Source: Streptomyces flavotricini
Lineage (GTDB): Bacteria; Actinomycetota; Actinomycetes; Streptomycetales; Streptomycetaceae
Direction of reading: 5' to 3'
NCBI RefSeq assembly: GCF_020639365.1
Contig: NZ_JAINUL010000001.1
Span: 2,245,951-2,309,950 of the forward strand
Length of the DNA stretch: 64,000 nt
Shown piece after piece: positions 17,079 through 27,840 of the stretch (position 1 is the stretch's first letter; each line of letters opens with the position of its first letter). A program made the position numbers and the translations under genes. The notes beneath the pieces were generated by a model. That model saw only the letters and a list, made by a program, of their open reading frames with translations. It had not been told where the DNA came from and searched no databases.

Positions 17079-17711
17079 TCACAGCTGGGCGGCGTCCCCG
17101 GCGGCGAGCCGCCCGTGGTCGGTGCCGCCCAGGGCCGCGAGGACGTTGTCGTAGATCGGCCGGGCGATGTCCGAGAGGTAGGCGTCATGGATGTCGATCG
17201 CCCGGCGCGGCTTGACCTCGCGCAGGTAGTCGATCACCTCGGCGACCTTGTTCCAGGGCGCGTGCACCGGGAGCATCAGCGTGTCCACGGGAACCTCGGG
17301 CACGGTCAGCGCGTCACCGGGGTGGAAGAGCGAACCGTCCACGAGGTAGCCGACATTGGTGACCCGCGGGATGTCGGGGTGGATCACGGCGTGCAGCTCG
17401 CCGTGGACCTGGACCTCGAAGCCCGCGGCGCTGAAGGCGTCCCCGTGGCCGACGGTGTGCACCCGGCCCGGATAGGCGGGGGCCAGCCGCTCCGCGACGC
17501 TGCGCAGCGTCCAGAGCGCGGCCGCCGGGTTGGCGTCGAGGGCGGCGCGCAGCCGGCCCTCGTCGAAGTGGTCGGGGTGCTCGTGGGTGACGAGCAGGGC
17601 GTCCGCCCCGAGCCCGGCGTCGGGTTCGCTGAAGGCGCCCGGGTCGATGACGAGCACGCGCCCGTCCTTCTCCAGTTGGACACAGGAGTGCAGCCGCTTG
17701 GTGAGCTTCAT
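17079..17711 (-). CDS. metallo-beta-lactamase-fold hydrolase
   Basis: This is a 210-residue protein with the metal motif HEHPDH at 43-48 and further histidines at about 131 and 151 in the right order for a UlaG-like MBL-fold enzyme. The first residues (KLTKRLHSCVQLEKDGRVLVIDPG) are typical of this subgroup. Cytoplasmic. Substrate unknown; UlaG-like proteins act on phosphodiesters, lactones or RNA. It lies between the kinase-transporter block and exonuclease III, all on the minus strand. Confidence 0.88.
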   Translation of the reverse strand: MKLTKRLHSCVQLEKDGRVLVIDPGAFSEPDAGLGADALLVTHEHPDHFDEGRLRAALDANPAAALWTLRSVAERLAPAYPGRVHTVGHGDAFSAAGFEVQVHGELHAVIHPDIPRVTNVGYLVDGSLFHPGDALTVPEVPVDTLMLPVHAPWNKVAEVIDYLREVKPRRAIDIHDAYLSDIARPIYDNVLAALGGTDHGRLAAGDAAQL

Positions 17712-17750
17712 GGGAGCAGGCTATCGGCGGGGCCGGCCGGACCGCCGTCG

Positions 17751-18347
17751 CTACGGCGTCGCCGTGGAGACCACGTAGACCCTCGGTTTGGCCGGGTCGG
17801 TGAGGTCCACCGTGACGTCCCGGGTGGGGCGCGGGTTCTGCTGCTCCAGGGTGGTGCCGTACCAGGTGTTGTGCGGGCCCCAGCTCCAGCCCGCGATCGC
17901 GGCGTCGTGCGCCCCGACGGAGACCTCGCGGGTCAGCTCGGAGCGGCTGGTGCCGATGTCGGCCAGGAAGGCGTCCAGGTCGGCGGGGGTGACCGCGAAC
18001 TGGACGTACAGCCGGCTGGTGCGCCAGTTGTTGGTCTCCAGGAACCCGACCCGCCAGGCCTTCGGCGGGATCGGCACCTCGTAGATGCTGCGCTGCACCT
18101 TGGAGGGCCAGCCGGGGCGCACCTTGGTCGCGCCGACCTTGGCGGCCTTGTCCCGGCCGCTCTCACGGCTCTGCTGGGCGGACACGGCGAGGTAGCCCGC
18201 GGGCACGCCGACCAGCAGCAGGATGATGATCGCGGTGATCCAGCGGCGCCGTACGACGTGCCGCCGGTCCTCCACCGGGAGGGGGGTGGCGGGGGTGGAA
18301 CCCTCGTCGGGGGGCGGCGCCTGGCGGGGCAGGGAGGGCGGGGTCAC
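17751..18347 (-). CDS. membrane-anchored hypothetical protein coupled to the ROK kinase
   Basis: This is a 198-residue protein. A Pro-rich cytoplasmic N-terminus (about 35 residues) precedes one helix (WITAIIILLLVGVPAGYLAV) and an extracytoplasmic domain of about 140 residues with several Trp (WGPHNTWYG). No catalytic motif recognised. The GTG start at 18347 overlaps the stop of the ROK kinase gene (GTGA), so it is translated with the sugar-transport operon. Upstream in-frame codons lie within the kinase gene and are rejected. Confidence 0.8.
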   Translation of the reverse strand: MTPPSLPRQAPPPDEGSTPATPLPVEDRRHVVRRRWITAIIILLLVGVPAGYLAVSAQQSRESGRDKAAKVGATKVRPGWPSKVQRSIYEVPIPPKAWRVGFLETNNWRTSRLYVQFAVTPADLDAFLADIGTSRSELTREVSVGAHDAAIAGWSWGPHNTWYGTTLEQQNPRPTRDVTVDLTDPAKPRVYVVSTATP

Positions 18348-19633
18348 GGCGTGCCCCCCTCGGGGTGGTCGGCGGCCCGGGGATCCGCGGCCCCGGAGCC
18401 GGCCCCGTCGGCCGCGTCGGCTCCGCGCTCCGCCGCCCTGCGCTCGGCGGTCTCGGCCTCGGCGGCCTTGGCCTCGGCGGCCTTGCGCTCGGCGATGGCC
18501 GGGGAGTCGATCAGGCCCCATTGCGCGTAGCGCTCGTACCGCTCGACGCGCCGGCGCGTGGCGCGGCGGAAACGGCGGGCGACGAGCCGGGCGAGGTCGG
18601 CGGCCCCGACCATGCCGGCTTCGGGGCCGAGCTCGGCCTTGGCGATACGGGCCTCGGGGCGGTAGCCGCGTCCGGTGAGGTGGCGCCGGAAGGCGTCCCG
18701 CGCGGGGCCGATCAGCAGGTCGTCGGCGGCGCTGACGCCGCCGCCGATGACGAAGCAGGAGGGGTCGAGGGCGGCGGCGAGGTTGGCGATGCCGACGCCC
18801 AGCCACTGGCCGATGTCCTGGAGGAGCTCGACGCACATGGCGTCACCCTCGCGGGCCAGCTCGGTGATGAGCGGACCGGTGATCTCCGCGACGTTGCCGC
18901 CGACCCTGGCGATGATGTTGTACGCGACCGGCGAGTCGGCGGCGGCCAGCTCGCGGGCTTCGCGGACCAGGGCGTTGCCGGAGCTGTACTGCTCCCAGCA
19001 GCCGCGGTTGCCGCAGGGGCAGCGGTGGCCGCCGGGCACGACCTGCATGTGGCCGAACTCGCCGGCGACCCCGAAACGGCCGCGCTTGACCTGGCCGCCT
19101 TCGAGGATCGCGCCGCCGATGCCGGTGCCGAGCGTGATCATCACGAGGTGGTCCTCGCCGCGCCCGGCGCCGAAGCGCCACTCCGCCCAGGCGGCGGTGT
19201 TGGCATCGTTGTCCACCATGACCGGGACCGCGAGCCGGGACTGGAGCGCGTCGCGCAGCGGCTCGTCGCGCCAGGCCAGGTGGGGCGCGAAGAGCACCCG
19301 GGAGCGGTCGGCGTCGACCCAGCCGGCCGCCCCGATGCCCACGGCGTGGACGTCGTGCCGGTCGGACAGGTCGAGCACCAGCTCGACGATGGTGTCCTCG
19401 ACGACCTTGGGGCTCTTCGACTTGTCGGGGGTCTCGGTCCGGATCTTCTCCAGGATGACCCCGTCGGCGTCGACCACACCGGCCATCACCTTGGTGCCGC
19501 CGATGTCGATGCCGACGGTCGGGACGCGCGGGGCGGTCAGGTGCGACCGGCGCTCACGGGTCCCGATGGTCCGCAGGACGGTGCTCCGCGCCGCCCCCCG
19601 GTGGGTCAGCGCAAAGTCCCGGTACGTGCTCAT
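18344..19633 (-). CDS. ROK-family sugar kinase (glucokinase-like) with Ala/Glu-rich tail
   Basis: This is a 429-residue protein. The ATP-binding start VPTVGIDIGGTKVMAG lies at about residues 37-52, preceded by a roughly 35-residue basic extension. The phosphate motif is ITLGTGIGGAIL, the catalytic GEFGHMQV is present, and the ROK zinc motif is CPCGNRGCWEQYSS, so the protein is a kinase rather than a repressor (there is no HTH). The last 60 residues are a charged Ala/Glu repeat (AERKAAEAKAAEAETAER) not found in normal glucokinases. The gene follows the ABC ATPase by 16 bases and presumably phosphorylates the imported sugar. Confidence 0.92.
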   Translation of the reverse strand: MSTYRDFALTHRGAARSTVLRTIGTRERRSHLTAPRVPTVGIDIGGTKVMAGVVDADGVILEKIRTETPDKSKSPKVVEDTIVELVLDLSDRHDVHAVGIGAAGWVDADRSRVLFAPHLAWRDEPLRDALQSRLAVPVMVDNDANTAAWAEWRFGAGRGEDHLVMITLGTGIGGAILEGGQVKRGRFGVAGEFGHMQVVPGGHRCPCGNRGCWEQYSSGNALVREARELAAADSPVAYNIIARVGGNVAEITGPLITELAREGDAMCVELLQDIGQWLGVGIANLAAALDPSCFVIGGGVSAADDLLIGPARDAFRRHLTGRGYRPEARIAKAELGPEAGMVGAADLARLVARRFRRATRRRVERYERYAQWGLIDSPAIAERKAAEAKAAEAETAERRAAERGADAADGAGSGAADPRAADHPEGGTP

Positions 19634-19649
19634 CGAGTCGTGTCGTCCC

Positions 19650-20527
<878 letters not shown>

Positions 20528-20528
<1 letters not shown>

Positions 20529-21559
20529 CACTTCGCCTCCGCCCGCTTGCGGACCCATGCGTTGAGCAGCGTCGCCAGCAGGAGCATGGCGCCGAGGAAG
20601 AATTTGAACCAGTCCGGGTTCCACTGGGCGTACACGATGCCGTTGCTGGTCATGCCGAAGATGAAGGCGCCGACGGCCGAGCCGATCGCCGAGCCGTAGC
20701 CGCCGGTCATCAGACAGCCGCCGATGACGGCCGCGATGATGTACAGGAACTCGTTGCCCACTCCCTCGCCCGACTGCACCACGTCGAACGAGAAGAGGAT
20801 GTGCTGCCCGGAGATCCAGGCGCACAGGGCGACGCCCATGTACAGGCCGATACGGGTCTTGACGACGGGGACTCCGGTCGCGCGGGCCGCGTCCGCCCCG
20901 CCGCCGACCGCGAAGATCCAGTTGCCGGCGCGGGTGCGCAGCAGGATCCAGGTGGCGACGGCCACCAGGGCCAGCCACCACAGGATGGTGACCTTGAGGG
21001 TGACCGAGCCGACGTTCCACTGCGAGGCGAAGAGCGCGCGGGCGGAGGAGAAGCCCTCCATGTCGGCGATCGTCTTCGTCGAGACGGAGCCGCTGATCAG
21101 CTTGGTGAAGCCGAGGTTCAGGCCCGTCAGCATCAGGAACGTGCCGAGCGTGATGATGAAGCTGGGCAGCCGGGTGCGGGTCAGCATGAACCCGTTGAAG
21201 AAGCCGATGGCCAGGGTGACCAGCAGGGACACCCCGACGCCCACCCACACGTTGGCGGTCATCTGGTAGCTGAACATCGCGCTGACCAGCGCCGAGGTGG
21301 TGACCATGACGCCGGCCGAGAGGTCGAACTCGCCGCCGATCATCAGCAGGGCCACCGGGCACGCCATGATCCCGATGGTGGAGGCCGAGTACAGGATCGT
21401 GCTGAGGCTGGAGGCCTGCAGGAAGCTCGGCGCGGCGAAGGAGAAGAAGACGAAGACGGCGGCCGCGCCGACGACCGCGCCCAACTCGGGGCGGCCGAGC
21501 AGCCTGCGGACCAGGGAGGTGGGGGCGAGCCGCTCGTCGACGGCCGTTGCCGTGCTCAT
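20528..21559 (-). CDS. sugar ABC transporter permease (RbsC/XylH type)
   Basis: This is a 343-residue BPD_transp_2 permease with about ten membrane segments. The conserved FDLSAGVMV and [21 protein letters not shown]... region identifies the CUT2 class. It is coupled to the binding protein upstream by an ATGA overlap (21556-21559) and to the ATPase downstream by TGATG. Imports a monosaccharide such as xylose, ribose or inositol; the context does not decide which. Confidence 0.93.
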
Positions 21560-22566
21560 CGGCTGCCCCGCTTGATGAACTCCTCCAGCTTGCCGGCCTC
21601 GTCGGCCGTCACGATCTGCGGTCCGGTCAGTACGGGGCGGCCGCCGCCGAGCACGTTCGCGTTGTAGCGGTAGAGCCAGAGCAGGTCGATGGCTTCGTAG
21701 CCCTGCAGGTAGGGCTGCTGGTCGACGGCGAAGCCGAGGGCGCCGGACTTGAGGTCGCGGGCGACGGACTCGTTGAGGTCGAAGGTGTCGACCTCGGCCT
21801 TGCTGCCCGCCGCGTCCTTCGCCTTGACCGCCGTCGGCGCGAAGGGGGCGCCGAGCGTGACGATCGCGTCGACGGAGGGGTCGGCCTGCAGCTTCGCCTG
21901 GATGGCCGCCTGCACGGAGGGCATGTTGGTGCCTTCGACGTACAGGTTCTCCATGGTCCCGCCGAACGTCTTCTTCGCCCCGGCGCAGCGCTGCTCGTGG
22001 CCCACGTTGCCCTGCTCGTGCAGGACGCAGACGGCCTTCTTCTTGCCGCGCTTGGTCAGCTCGGTGCCGACCGCCTCGCCGGCGATCTGCTCGTCCTGGC
22101 CGATGTGGGTGAGGGCGCCGTACTCGGCGGACTGCGCGGATCCGGAATTGACCGTGATCACCGGGATGCCGGCCTTGACCGCCTTGCCGATGACGTCCTT
22201 GAGCGCCTCGGGCTTGGCCAGACTGACCACGATCCCGTCGACCTTCTGGTCGATGGCGTTCTGCACGAACTGGGCCTGCTGCTGGGCCTGGTCGTCGTGG
22301 GCGTAGACGAAGTTGATGTTGTCCTTCGCCGCGGCCTCCTTGGCGCCCTTCTGGACGATGTCCCAGAAGGTGTCGCCGTCGCCCGCGTGCGTGACCATCG
22401 CGAAGGTCCAGCGCGGGGTGGACACGGCGGGCCGGCCCGCCTGCGCGGCCTTCGCCCGGTCCTCGGCGCGCTTGCCGCCCGTGCTGCTGCAGCCCACGAG
22501 CGAGGCTCCCAGCACCGCCGCGAGCACGGCGCCCACGACGCGTACCCCTGTCCGAACCCTAGCCAC
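21556..22566 (-). CDS. sugar ABC transporter substrate-binding lipoprotein
   Basis: This is a 336-residue periplasmic-binding-protein-I fold (RbsB/XylF type). GTG 22566 is chosen because GGGAAGGG lies 8-9 bases upstream and the signal peptide ([15 protein letters not shown]) follows directly; the lipobox is LVGC. The binding domain shows VKKGAK-like blocks: [39 protein letters not shown] and the C-lobe [17 protein letters not shown]. First gene of the transporter operon that continues into the ROK kinase; upstream of it lies a divergent oxidoreductase gene. Confidence 0.93.
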   Translation of the reverse strand: MARVRTGVRVVGAVLAAVLGASLVGCSSTGGKRAEDRAKAAQAGRPAVSTPRWTFAMVTHAGDGDTFWDIVQKGAKEAAAKDNINFVYAHDDQAQQQAQFVQNAIDQKVDGIVVSLAKPEALKDVIGKAVKAGIPVITVNSGSAQSAEYGALTHIGQDEQIAGEAVGTELTKRGKKKAVCVLHEQGNVGHEQRCAGAKKTFGGTMENLYVEGTNMPSVQAAIQAKLQADPSVDAIVTLGAPFAPTAVKAKDAAGSKAEVDTFDLNESVARDLKSGALGFAVDQQPYLQGYEAIDLLWLYRYNANVLGGGRPVLTGPQIVTADEAGKLEEFIKRGSR

Positions 22567-22663
22567 GTCTGCGTGCCCTTCCCTCGTCCTGCGTCTGCCG
22601 CCGCCGTCTGGGGCTGCTGCCGCCAAAAAGCGGTCATTACGGTTCCAGCCGCTCAGTATCCGC

Positions 22664-22718
22664 CACAGTGGACCATGTGCGGTCATCGGGGCCTTAGAGC
22701 CCATCCGGTCCCACTGTG
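22664..22718. promoter_or_regulatory. spaced inverted repeat between sugar importer and oxidoreductase
   Basis: CACAGTGGACC (22664-22674) and GGTCCCACTGTG (22707-22718) are inverted repeats differing by one inserted base, 32 bases apart. They lie in the divergent spacer and could bind one regulator controlling both sides. Weak evidence only. Confidence 0.3.
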
Positions 22719-22777
22719 CCATCGAAGGCCCCTCCGGGCGGATTGACAGCTTCCGGTGACAGGGTCACGTTGATTGC

Positions 22778-23782
22778 ATGCGCATCGGGGTGATCGGAAC
22801 GGGCCGGATCGGCTCTTTCCACGCGGCGGCACTCGCCCGCCACCGGGACGCCGGCTCGCTGCTGCTCGCCGACGCCGATCCCGCGCGGGCGGCGCGCCTC
22901 GCCGACCGGCTGGGGGCGACCGCCGCCCCGTCCGTGGAGCAGGTCTTCACCTGGGGCGTGGACGCCGTGGTCGTGGCCTGCGCCACCGACGGGCACGCCG
23001 AGCTGGTCCTGCGGGCGGTCCGCGGCGGGCTCCCGGTCTTCTGCGAGAAGCCCCTGGCCCCCGATCTGACCCGGACACTGACGGTGCTGCGCGAGGTGTC
23101 CGCCGCGGACGGGGTGCTCCAGCTGGGCTTCATGCGCCGCTTCGACGCGGGCTGCCGCACCGCGCGCGAGCTGGTGCGCTCCGGGGCCCTGGGCCGGCTG
23201 CACACCGTACGGACGATGACCGCCGATCCGGCGCCGCCGCCCGGCGCGTACCTGGCGACGTCCGGCGGCCTGTACCGGGACTGCCTCGTGCACGACTTCG
23301 ACATGGTCCGCTGGGTGACCGGGCACGAGGTGAGCGAGGTGTACGCGACCGGCTCCGACGCGGGTCCGCCGGTCTTCCGGGAGCTCGGCGACGTGGACAC
23401 CGCCGTCGCCCTCCTCACCCTGGACGACGGGACCCTGGCCACCTGTACGGGCACCCGGTGCAACGGCGCCGGGTACGACGTGCGGATGGAGCTGGCCGGG
23501 ACGCTCGACCAGGTCTCCTCCGGGCTGGACGACCGGACGCCGATCGCCTCGACCGAACCGCACGGCCCGCCCCCGGCGAGCAAGCCCTGGACGGGGTTCC
23601 TGGAGCGGTTCGCCCCCGCGTACGAGGCGGAGCTGGCGGCCTTCGTCAAGCTGGTGCGCGGCGAGGGGCCCAACCCGTGCGACGGCCGGGAGGCCCTGGC
23701 CGCGCTGCGCGTCGCGGAGGCCTGCGAGGTGTCGCGGCGGGAGCGGCGCCCGGTCCGGATGACGGAGCTCCCGGACCTGTAG
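22778..23782 (+). CDS. Gfo/Idh/MocA-family NAD(P)-dependent oxidoreductase
   Basis: This is a 334-residue enzyme. The Rossmann motif GVIGTGRIG is at 4-12, the catalytic Glu-Lys-Pro motif is at 90-92 (CEKPLAPDL), and RDCLVHDFDMVRW carries the conserved Asp/His region of inositol 2-dehydrogenase-like members. It is divergent from the sugar importer, so oxidation of the imported sugar or polyol (for example inositol) is a reasonable guess. There is no good ribosome site before ATG 22778, so the message may be nearly leaderless. Confidence 0.92.
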   Translation: MRIGVIGTGRIGSFHAAALARHRDAGSLLLADADPARAARLADRLGATAAPSVEQVFTWGVDAVVVACATDGHAELVLRAVRGGLPVFCEKPLAPDLTRTLTVLREVSAADGVLQLGFMRRFDAGCRTARELVRSGALGRLHTVRTMTADPAPPPGAYLATSGGLYRDCLVHDFDMVRWVTGHEVSEVYATGSDAGPPVFRELGDVDTAVALLTLDDGTLATCTGTRCNGAGYDVRMELAGTLDQVSSGLDDRTPIASTEPHGPPPASKPWTGFLERFAPAYEAELAAFVKLVRGEGPNPCDGREALAALRVAEACEVSRRERRPVRMTELPDL

Positions 23783-23832
23783 GGACGTCGGGGGCCGCGG
23801 CGGGGGCGGTACGGAATCGGCCACGGACGGCG

Positions 23833-25026
23833 CTACCAGCGCACCGGCAGCCGGGTCACGCCCCGGATCAGGCTGCCCCCGATGTACGTCGGGGCCTCCC
23901 CGGCCGGGTCCTCGGCCAGGTCGGGGAAGCGCTCCAGCAGCCCGCGGAGCGCGATGCGGCCCTCCATGCGGGCGAGCGGGGCACCGATGCAGAAGTGCAG
24001 CCCGTGCCCGAAGGCGAGGTGGCCCTGCGGGGCGCGCCGGATGTCGAAGGTGTCGGGGACCTCGTACCGCCCGGGGTCGCGGTCCGCCCCGGCCAGCGAG
24101 ACGAGGACGGTGGCCCCGGCGGGGATGGCGGTGCCGCCGAGCTCCATGTCCTCGCGGGCGTAGCGGTAGGTGGTGTTCTGCACCGGGCCGTCGTAGCGCA
24201 GCATCTCCTCCACAGCGCCGTCGAGCAGGCCGTCGTAGTCGGCGCGCAGGGCGGCCAGTTGGTCCGGGTGGGCCAGCAGGGCGCGCGTGCCGTTGGAGAT
24301 CAGGTTGACGGTGGTCTCGTGGCCGGCGACCAGCAGCAGGAAGGCCATCCCGATCAGCTCGTCGGGCGACAGCGCGTCGCCGTCCTCGTCGCGGGTCCGG
24401 ATGAGGGCGCTCAGCAGGTCGTCGCCCGGGTCCTTCGCCTTGGCCCCGACGAGTTCGGTGAGGTAGTCGCCGAGCTTCTGGTGCGCGGTGGTGCTCGGGG
24501 GCACGGAGGTGGGGGCGAGAACCTCTTTGGACCAGTGGCTGAAGCGCTCGCGGTCCAGGTCCGGGACGCCGAGGAGTTCGCCGATGACGGTCATGGGAAG
24601 CGGGAAGGCGAGAGCCTTGATCAGGTCGGCCGTGCGCTGCGGGCGGGCGGCCATCGCGTCGAGCAGTTCGTCGGCGATGCGCTGGACGCGGGGGCGCATG
24701 GCCTGCACGCGGCGCAGGGTGAACTCGCGGGCGATCAGACGGCGCAGCCGGGTGTGGTGCGGCGGGTCGGCCTCCAGCATGTTGCTGTTGGCGGCGGTGG
24801 TCGCGATGCCCTGCAGGACCTGGCCGCGGGTCCAGTTCTTCAGCAGACCCGGGTGGTTGAGGGCCCGGCGGGACTCTTCGTACCCGACGACCAGGAACGT
24901 GGGCCTGTACTCGGCAGCCGTGACCTCGACCTGGTGCACCGGGCCGGCCGCGCGCAGCCGGGCGTAGAACGAGTAGGGGTCTGCGTGGAAGTCGGCGTCG
25001 TTCACGCTGATGTCCGGTTGTGGCAT
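23833..25026 (-). CDS. cytochrome P450 (CYP107-like)
   Basis: This is a 397-residue heme monooxygenase with ADPPHHTRLRRLIAREFT, the I-helix motif LLVAGHETTVN, the ExxR motif EEMLRYDGP, and heme loop FGHGLHFCIGAPLARME with thiolate Cys346. Composition and motifs resemble the CYP105/107 secondary-metabolism or xenobiotic clans. It lies 39 bases downstream of an EamA transporter on the same strand, so the two may be co-transcribed, pairing oxidation with export. No ferredoxin nearby. Confidence 0.94.
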   Translation of the reverse strand: MPQPDISVNDADFHADPYSFYARLRAAGPVHQVEVTAAEYRPTFLVVGYEESRRALNHPGLLKNWTRGQVLQGIATTAANSNMLEADPPHHTRLRRLIAREFTLRRVQAMRPRVQRIADELLDAMAARPQRTADLIKALAFPLPMTVIGELLGVPDLDRERFSHWSKEVLAPTSVPPSTTAHQKLGDYLTELVGAKAKDPGDDLLSALIRTRDEDGDALSPDELIGMAFLLLVAGHETTVNLISNGTRALLAHPDQLAALRADYDGLLDGAVEEMLRYDGPVQNTTYRYAREDMELGGTAIPAGATVLVSLAGADRDPGRYEVPDTFDIRRAPQGHLAFGHGLHFCIGAPLARMEGRIALRGLLERFPDLAEDPAGEAPTYIGGSLIRGVTRLPVRW

Positions 25027-25065
25027 ACCGGTCAGATTAATTGTGACCGATGAGTGCTGGAACCA

Positions 25066-25983
25066 TCAATTTCCGGCCACGGCGCGACGGCCCCACGCGG
25101 TCCCGCCGAGGACGAGCAGGGCGCCCGAGAACCCGGCCGGGCCCAGGTGTTCCCCGCCGATGGCGATGCCGGCGGCGGCCGCCCACAGGGGTTCGGTGCC
25201 GAGCAGCAGGCTGACGCGGGAGGGCGAGGAGCGGCGTACGGCCCACATCTGCACGAAGAAGGCGAAGAGCGTGCAGAAGAAGGAGAGGAAGGCGAGTCCC
25301 GCCCATTGGGCGGGACCGAAGGCCGCGGCCGTCGCCCAGGGGCTGTCGCCGGTGCCGGGTACGGCGGCCAGCACCGCGAAGACGAGGACGGCGCCGCCGA
25401 GTTGCACGGTGGTCAGCGACAGCGGATCGGCGCCCCGGACGGCCTCGAGCCGCGCCATGAGGAGGACGTGCAGGGTCCGGGCGAGCGCCGCGCCGAGGAT
25501 GAGCAGGTCACCGGCGCCCGGGACGGTGAGCCCGGCGCCCTGGGTGAGCAGGACGACGCCGGCGACGGAGGCCGCGGCGCCCGTGAGGAAGGTGCCCGAG
25601 GGGGCCTCGCGCCGTACGGCGGCCTCGGCGAGCGGGGTGAAGATCATGGTCAGGCTGATGATCAGGCCGGCGTTGGTGGCGGAGGTGTGGACGACCCCGT
25701 ACGTCTCCAGCAGGAAGATCCCGCCGAGTACGAGGCCCAGCAGGCCCGCGCCGGACAGCTGACGGGCGGTGAGCGCCCGCAGCCGTCGCCGGCCGGCGAC
25801 GGCGACGACGGGCAGCACGAGCGCGAAGCGCAGGACGAGGACCGCGATCACGGTGTGGGCCGTGGTGAGGCCCTTGGCCGCGAGGTAGCTGCCGCCCCAG
25901 ACGACGGCGACGGCGAGGACGGGCAGGTCGGCGAGCCAAGCGCGGCGGGGGGTGGTGGGTGCGAGCAGGGCGGACGAGCTCAC
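25066..25983 (-). CDS. EamA/DMT-family transporter
   Basis: This is a 305-residue ten-helix permease of the drug/metabolite transporter superfamily, with two EamA repeats (first starting LPVLAVAVVWGGSYLAAKG; second around GDLLILGAALARTLHVLLMA). The sequence LGTEPLWAAAAGIAIGGEHLG near the end is the usual EamA signature region. GTG 25983 is preferred because GGAGAG lies about 7 bases upstream; the frame is open to ATG 26064, giving a Pro/Ala-rich extension. Probably exports a small metabolite; upstream of the P450. Confidence 0.88.
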   Translation of the reverse strand: MSSSALLAPTTPRRAWLADLPVLAVAVVWGGSYLAAKGLTTAHTVIAVLVLRFALVLPVVAVAGRRRLRALTARQLSGAGLLGLVLGGIFLLETYGVVHTSATNAGLIISLTMIFTPLAEAAVRREAPSGTFLTGAAASVAGVVLLTQGAGLTVPGAGDLLILGAALARTLHVLLMARLEAVRGADPLSLTTVQLGGAVLVFAVLAAVPGTGDSPWATAAAFGPAQWAGLAFLSFFCTLFAFFVQMWAVRRSSPSRVSLLLGTEPLWAAAAGIAIGGEHLGPAGFSGALLVLGGTAWGRRAVAGN

Positions 25984-26170
25984 CGGGGACTCTCCAGCGG
26001 CGTGGGGCGGGGTGGAGACTGCGGCGGCTCCCTCGGGCGCGCTCACCGTACCGGAGCCGATCATGGCGGTCGAGCGGGTTCGCCGGGGCCCGCCGGGGCC
26101 CCGGCCGGTGTCCGTGGCGCTCCTTCCTCGGTCGCCCCTCCGGTCGCCCTTCCGGCGTCGTCCTTCCGGA

Positions 26171-26791
26171 TCAGCCGAAGGCGGCGAAGGTGGGCCGGCC
26201 GGTCGGGCGGTACGTGAGGATGGCGGCGCCGTTCGGTGTCGTGCGCGAGGCGACCAGGTCGTAGGCCGTGGGCAGGCCTCCCGTCGGGAACAGCCGCCGT
26301 CCGGTGCCCAGGGATACGGGGTACAACTCCAGGTTCAGCTCGTCCACGAGGTCCCGCGCCAGCAGCCACTGGGCCAGCTGCCCGCTGCCGTGCACCTGGA
26401 GCTCCCGGTGGCCCTCCAGCCCGTCCTTGATCCGCATGATCTCGCTCTGGAGCTGTTCGCCGTCGATGACGGTGGTCCCCGCCCAGGCCGGATCCTTGAG
26501 GGTGGTCGAGGCCACGTACTTCGGCAGGCCGTTCAGCCGGCTCGCGATCGGGTCGGTGGGGTCGGTCCGCTGCGGCCAGTAGCCGGCGAAGATCTCGTAC
26601 GTCCGGCGCCCGAGCAGGAAGGCCGCGGCCCGGTCGAACAGCTCGGTGGTGAACGCGTGCACGCCCTCGTCGTGGAAGGGGGTCAGCCAGCCGCCGTACT
26701 CGAACCCGCCGCTGGGGTCCTCCTCCGGCCCTCCCGGGGCCTGCATCACGCCGTCGAGGGTCACGAAAGTGGTGAGGGTCAGCTTGCCCAT
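26171..26791 (-). CDS. dihydrofolate-reductase-like (RibD C-terminal) protein
   Basis: This is a 206-residue member of the RibD_C/DHFR-like family (YyaP/YjjP type). Seen are the start KLTLTTFVTLDGVMQAPGG, LLGRRTYEIFAGYWP, VHGSGQLAQWLL (the nucleotide-binding Gly motif) and PVSLGTGRRLFP. Such proteins bind NADPH but their substrates are usually unknown; they are not the essential DHFR. ATG 26791 has AAGGAG 9 bases upstream. Monocistronic, divergent from the SDR gene. Confidence 0.9.
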   Translation of the reverse strand: MGKLTLTTFVTLDGVMQAPGGPEEDPSGGFEYGGWLTPFHDEGVHAFTTELFDRAAAFLLGRRTYEIFAGYWPQRTDPTDPIASRLNGLPKYVASTTLKDPAWAGTTVIDGEQLQSEIMRIKDGLEGHRELQVHGSGQLAQWLLARDLVDELNLELYPVSLGTGRRLFPTGGLPTAYDLVASRTTPNGAAILTYRPTGRPTFAAFG

Positions 26792-26999
26792 GGCTCTGCG
26801 CTCCTTGCGTCCGGTGTCTCCTGCGCGGGTCCCCTGCCCGGGTTCCCCCTGCACGCGTTCAGACTCCCGGCCGCCCCGGGACTCATCGGCGCGGCGCGCG
26901 CGAACGCGAGGTCCGATTCCCGCCAGCGCCCGCTCCCCTGCCCCGATTTCATTGAACCCGCAACGACTTATCGGGCAGCGAGAACGAGGGAGCACGACC

Positions 27000-27740
27000 A
27001 TGAGCAGCAACGACGCGGCGGTGGCACTGGTGACCGGCGGCAGCCGCGGCATCGGGGCGGCCACCGCCCTGCGGCTGGCGCAGGACGGGGCCGACGTAGC
27101 CCTCACGTACGCCCACGGCGCGGAGGCCGCGGCGGGGGTCGTGGCCGGGATCGAGGCGCTCGGCCGGCGCGCCCTGTCGGTCCGGGCCGACGTGGGCGAC
27201 CCGGCGCAGGCGGTCGCGGCGGTGGAGGAGACCGTACGGGGCCTGGGGCGGATCGACGCGCTCGTGAACAACGCGGGCATCGGCGTGCTCGGGCCGCTGG
27301 ACGCGCTGACCCCGGCCGATGTGGACCGGGTACTGGCGGTCAACGTGCGCGGCGTGTTCCTGACCACCCGGGCCGCGGCCGCCCGGATGGGCTCCGGCGG
27401 GCGGATCGTCACCATCGGCAGCTGCATGACCGCGCGGGTCCCCGGCCCCGGCGGCACCCTGTACGCGATGAGCAAGGCCGCACTGACCGGACTGACCAAG
27501 GCGCTGGCGCGGGAGCTCGGCGAGCGCGGCATCACCGCGAACCTCGTGCACCCGGGCCCGGTGGACACCGACATGAATCCGGCGGACGGTCCCTACGCCG
27601 CCGCGCAGAGCGCGCTGACGGCCCTCGGGCGCTTCGGGACCGCGCAGGAGGTGGCGGGCCTGGTGTCCTTCCTCACCGGTCCGGACGCCGCCTACGTGAC
27701 GGGCGCCGAGTTCGCGGTGGACGGCGGGCACGCGGCCTGA
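27000..27740 (+). CDS. short-chain dehydrogenase/reductase (FabG-like)
   Basis: This is a 246-residue classical SDR. Cofactor motif GGSRGIGA is at 13-20, NNAG at 90-93, catalytic Ser141 and Tyr155-x3-Lys159 (YAMSK), and the C-terminal GAEFAVDGG. The site near 37-40 (TYAHG, lacking an Asp at the adenosine-ribose position) suggests NADPH. ATG 27000 has GAGGGAG upstream. Substrate unknown. It is followed by a strong bidirectional terminator. Confidence 0.92.
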   Translation: MSSNDAAVALVTGGSRGIGAATALRLAQDGADVALTYAHGAEAAAGVVAGIEALGRRALSVRADVGDPAQAVAAVEETVRGLGRIDALVNNAGIGVLGPLDALTPADVDRVLAVNVRGVFLTTRAAAARMGSGGRIVTIGSCMTARVPGPGGTLYAMSKAALTGLTKALARELGERGITANLVHPGPVDTDMNPADGPYAAAQSALTALGRFGTAQEVAGLVSFLTGPDAAYVTGAEFAVDGGHAA

Positions 27741-27755
27741 CGACCGCCGGACACG

Positions 27756-27791
27756 CCGATGGGGCGCACCGCTCGCGGTGCGCCCCATCGG
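27756..27791. terminator. bidirectional terminator between SDR and allantoicase genes
   Basis: A perfect 16-bp stem (CCGATGGGGCGCACCG and its complement) with the 4-base loop ctcg lies between the two convergent genes, 15 bases after the SDR stop. Confidence 0.9.
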
Positions 27792-27840
27792 GCCGTGCGG
27801 GCCCCGGGAGTGTCGGCCCCCGGGGCGGTCACGGGGCGGA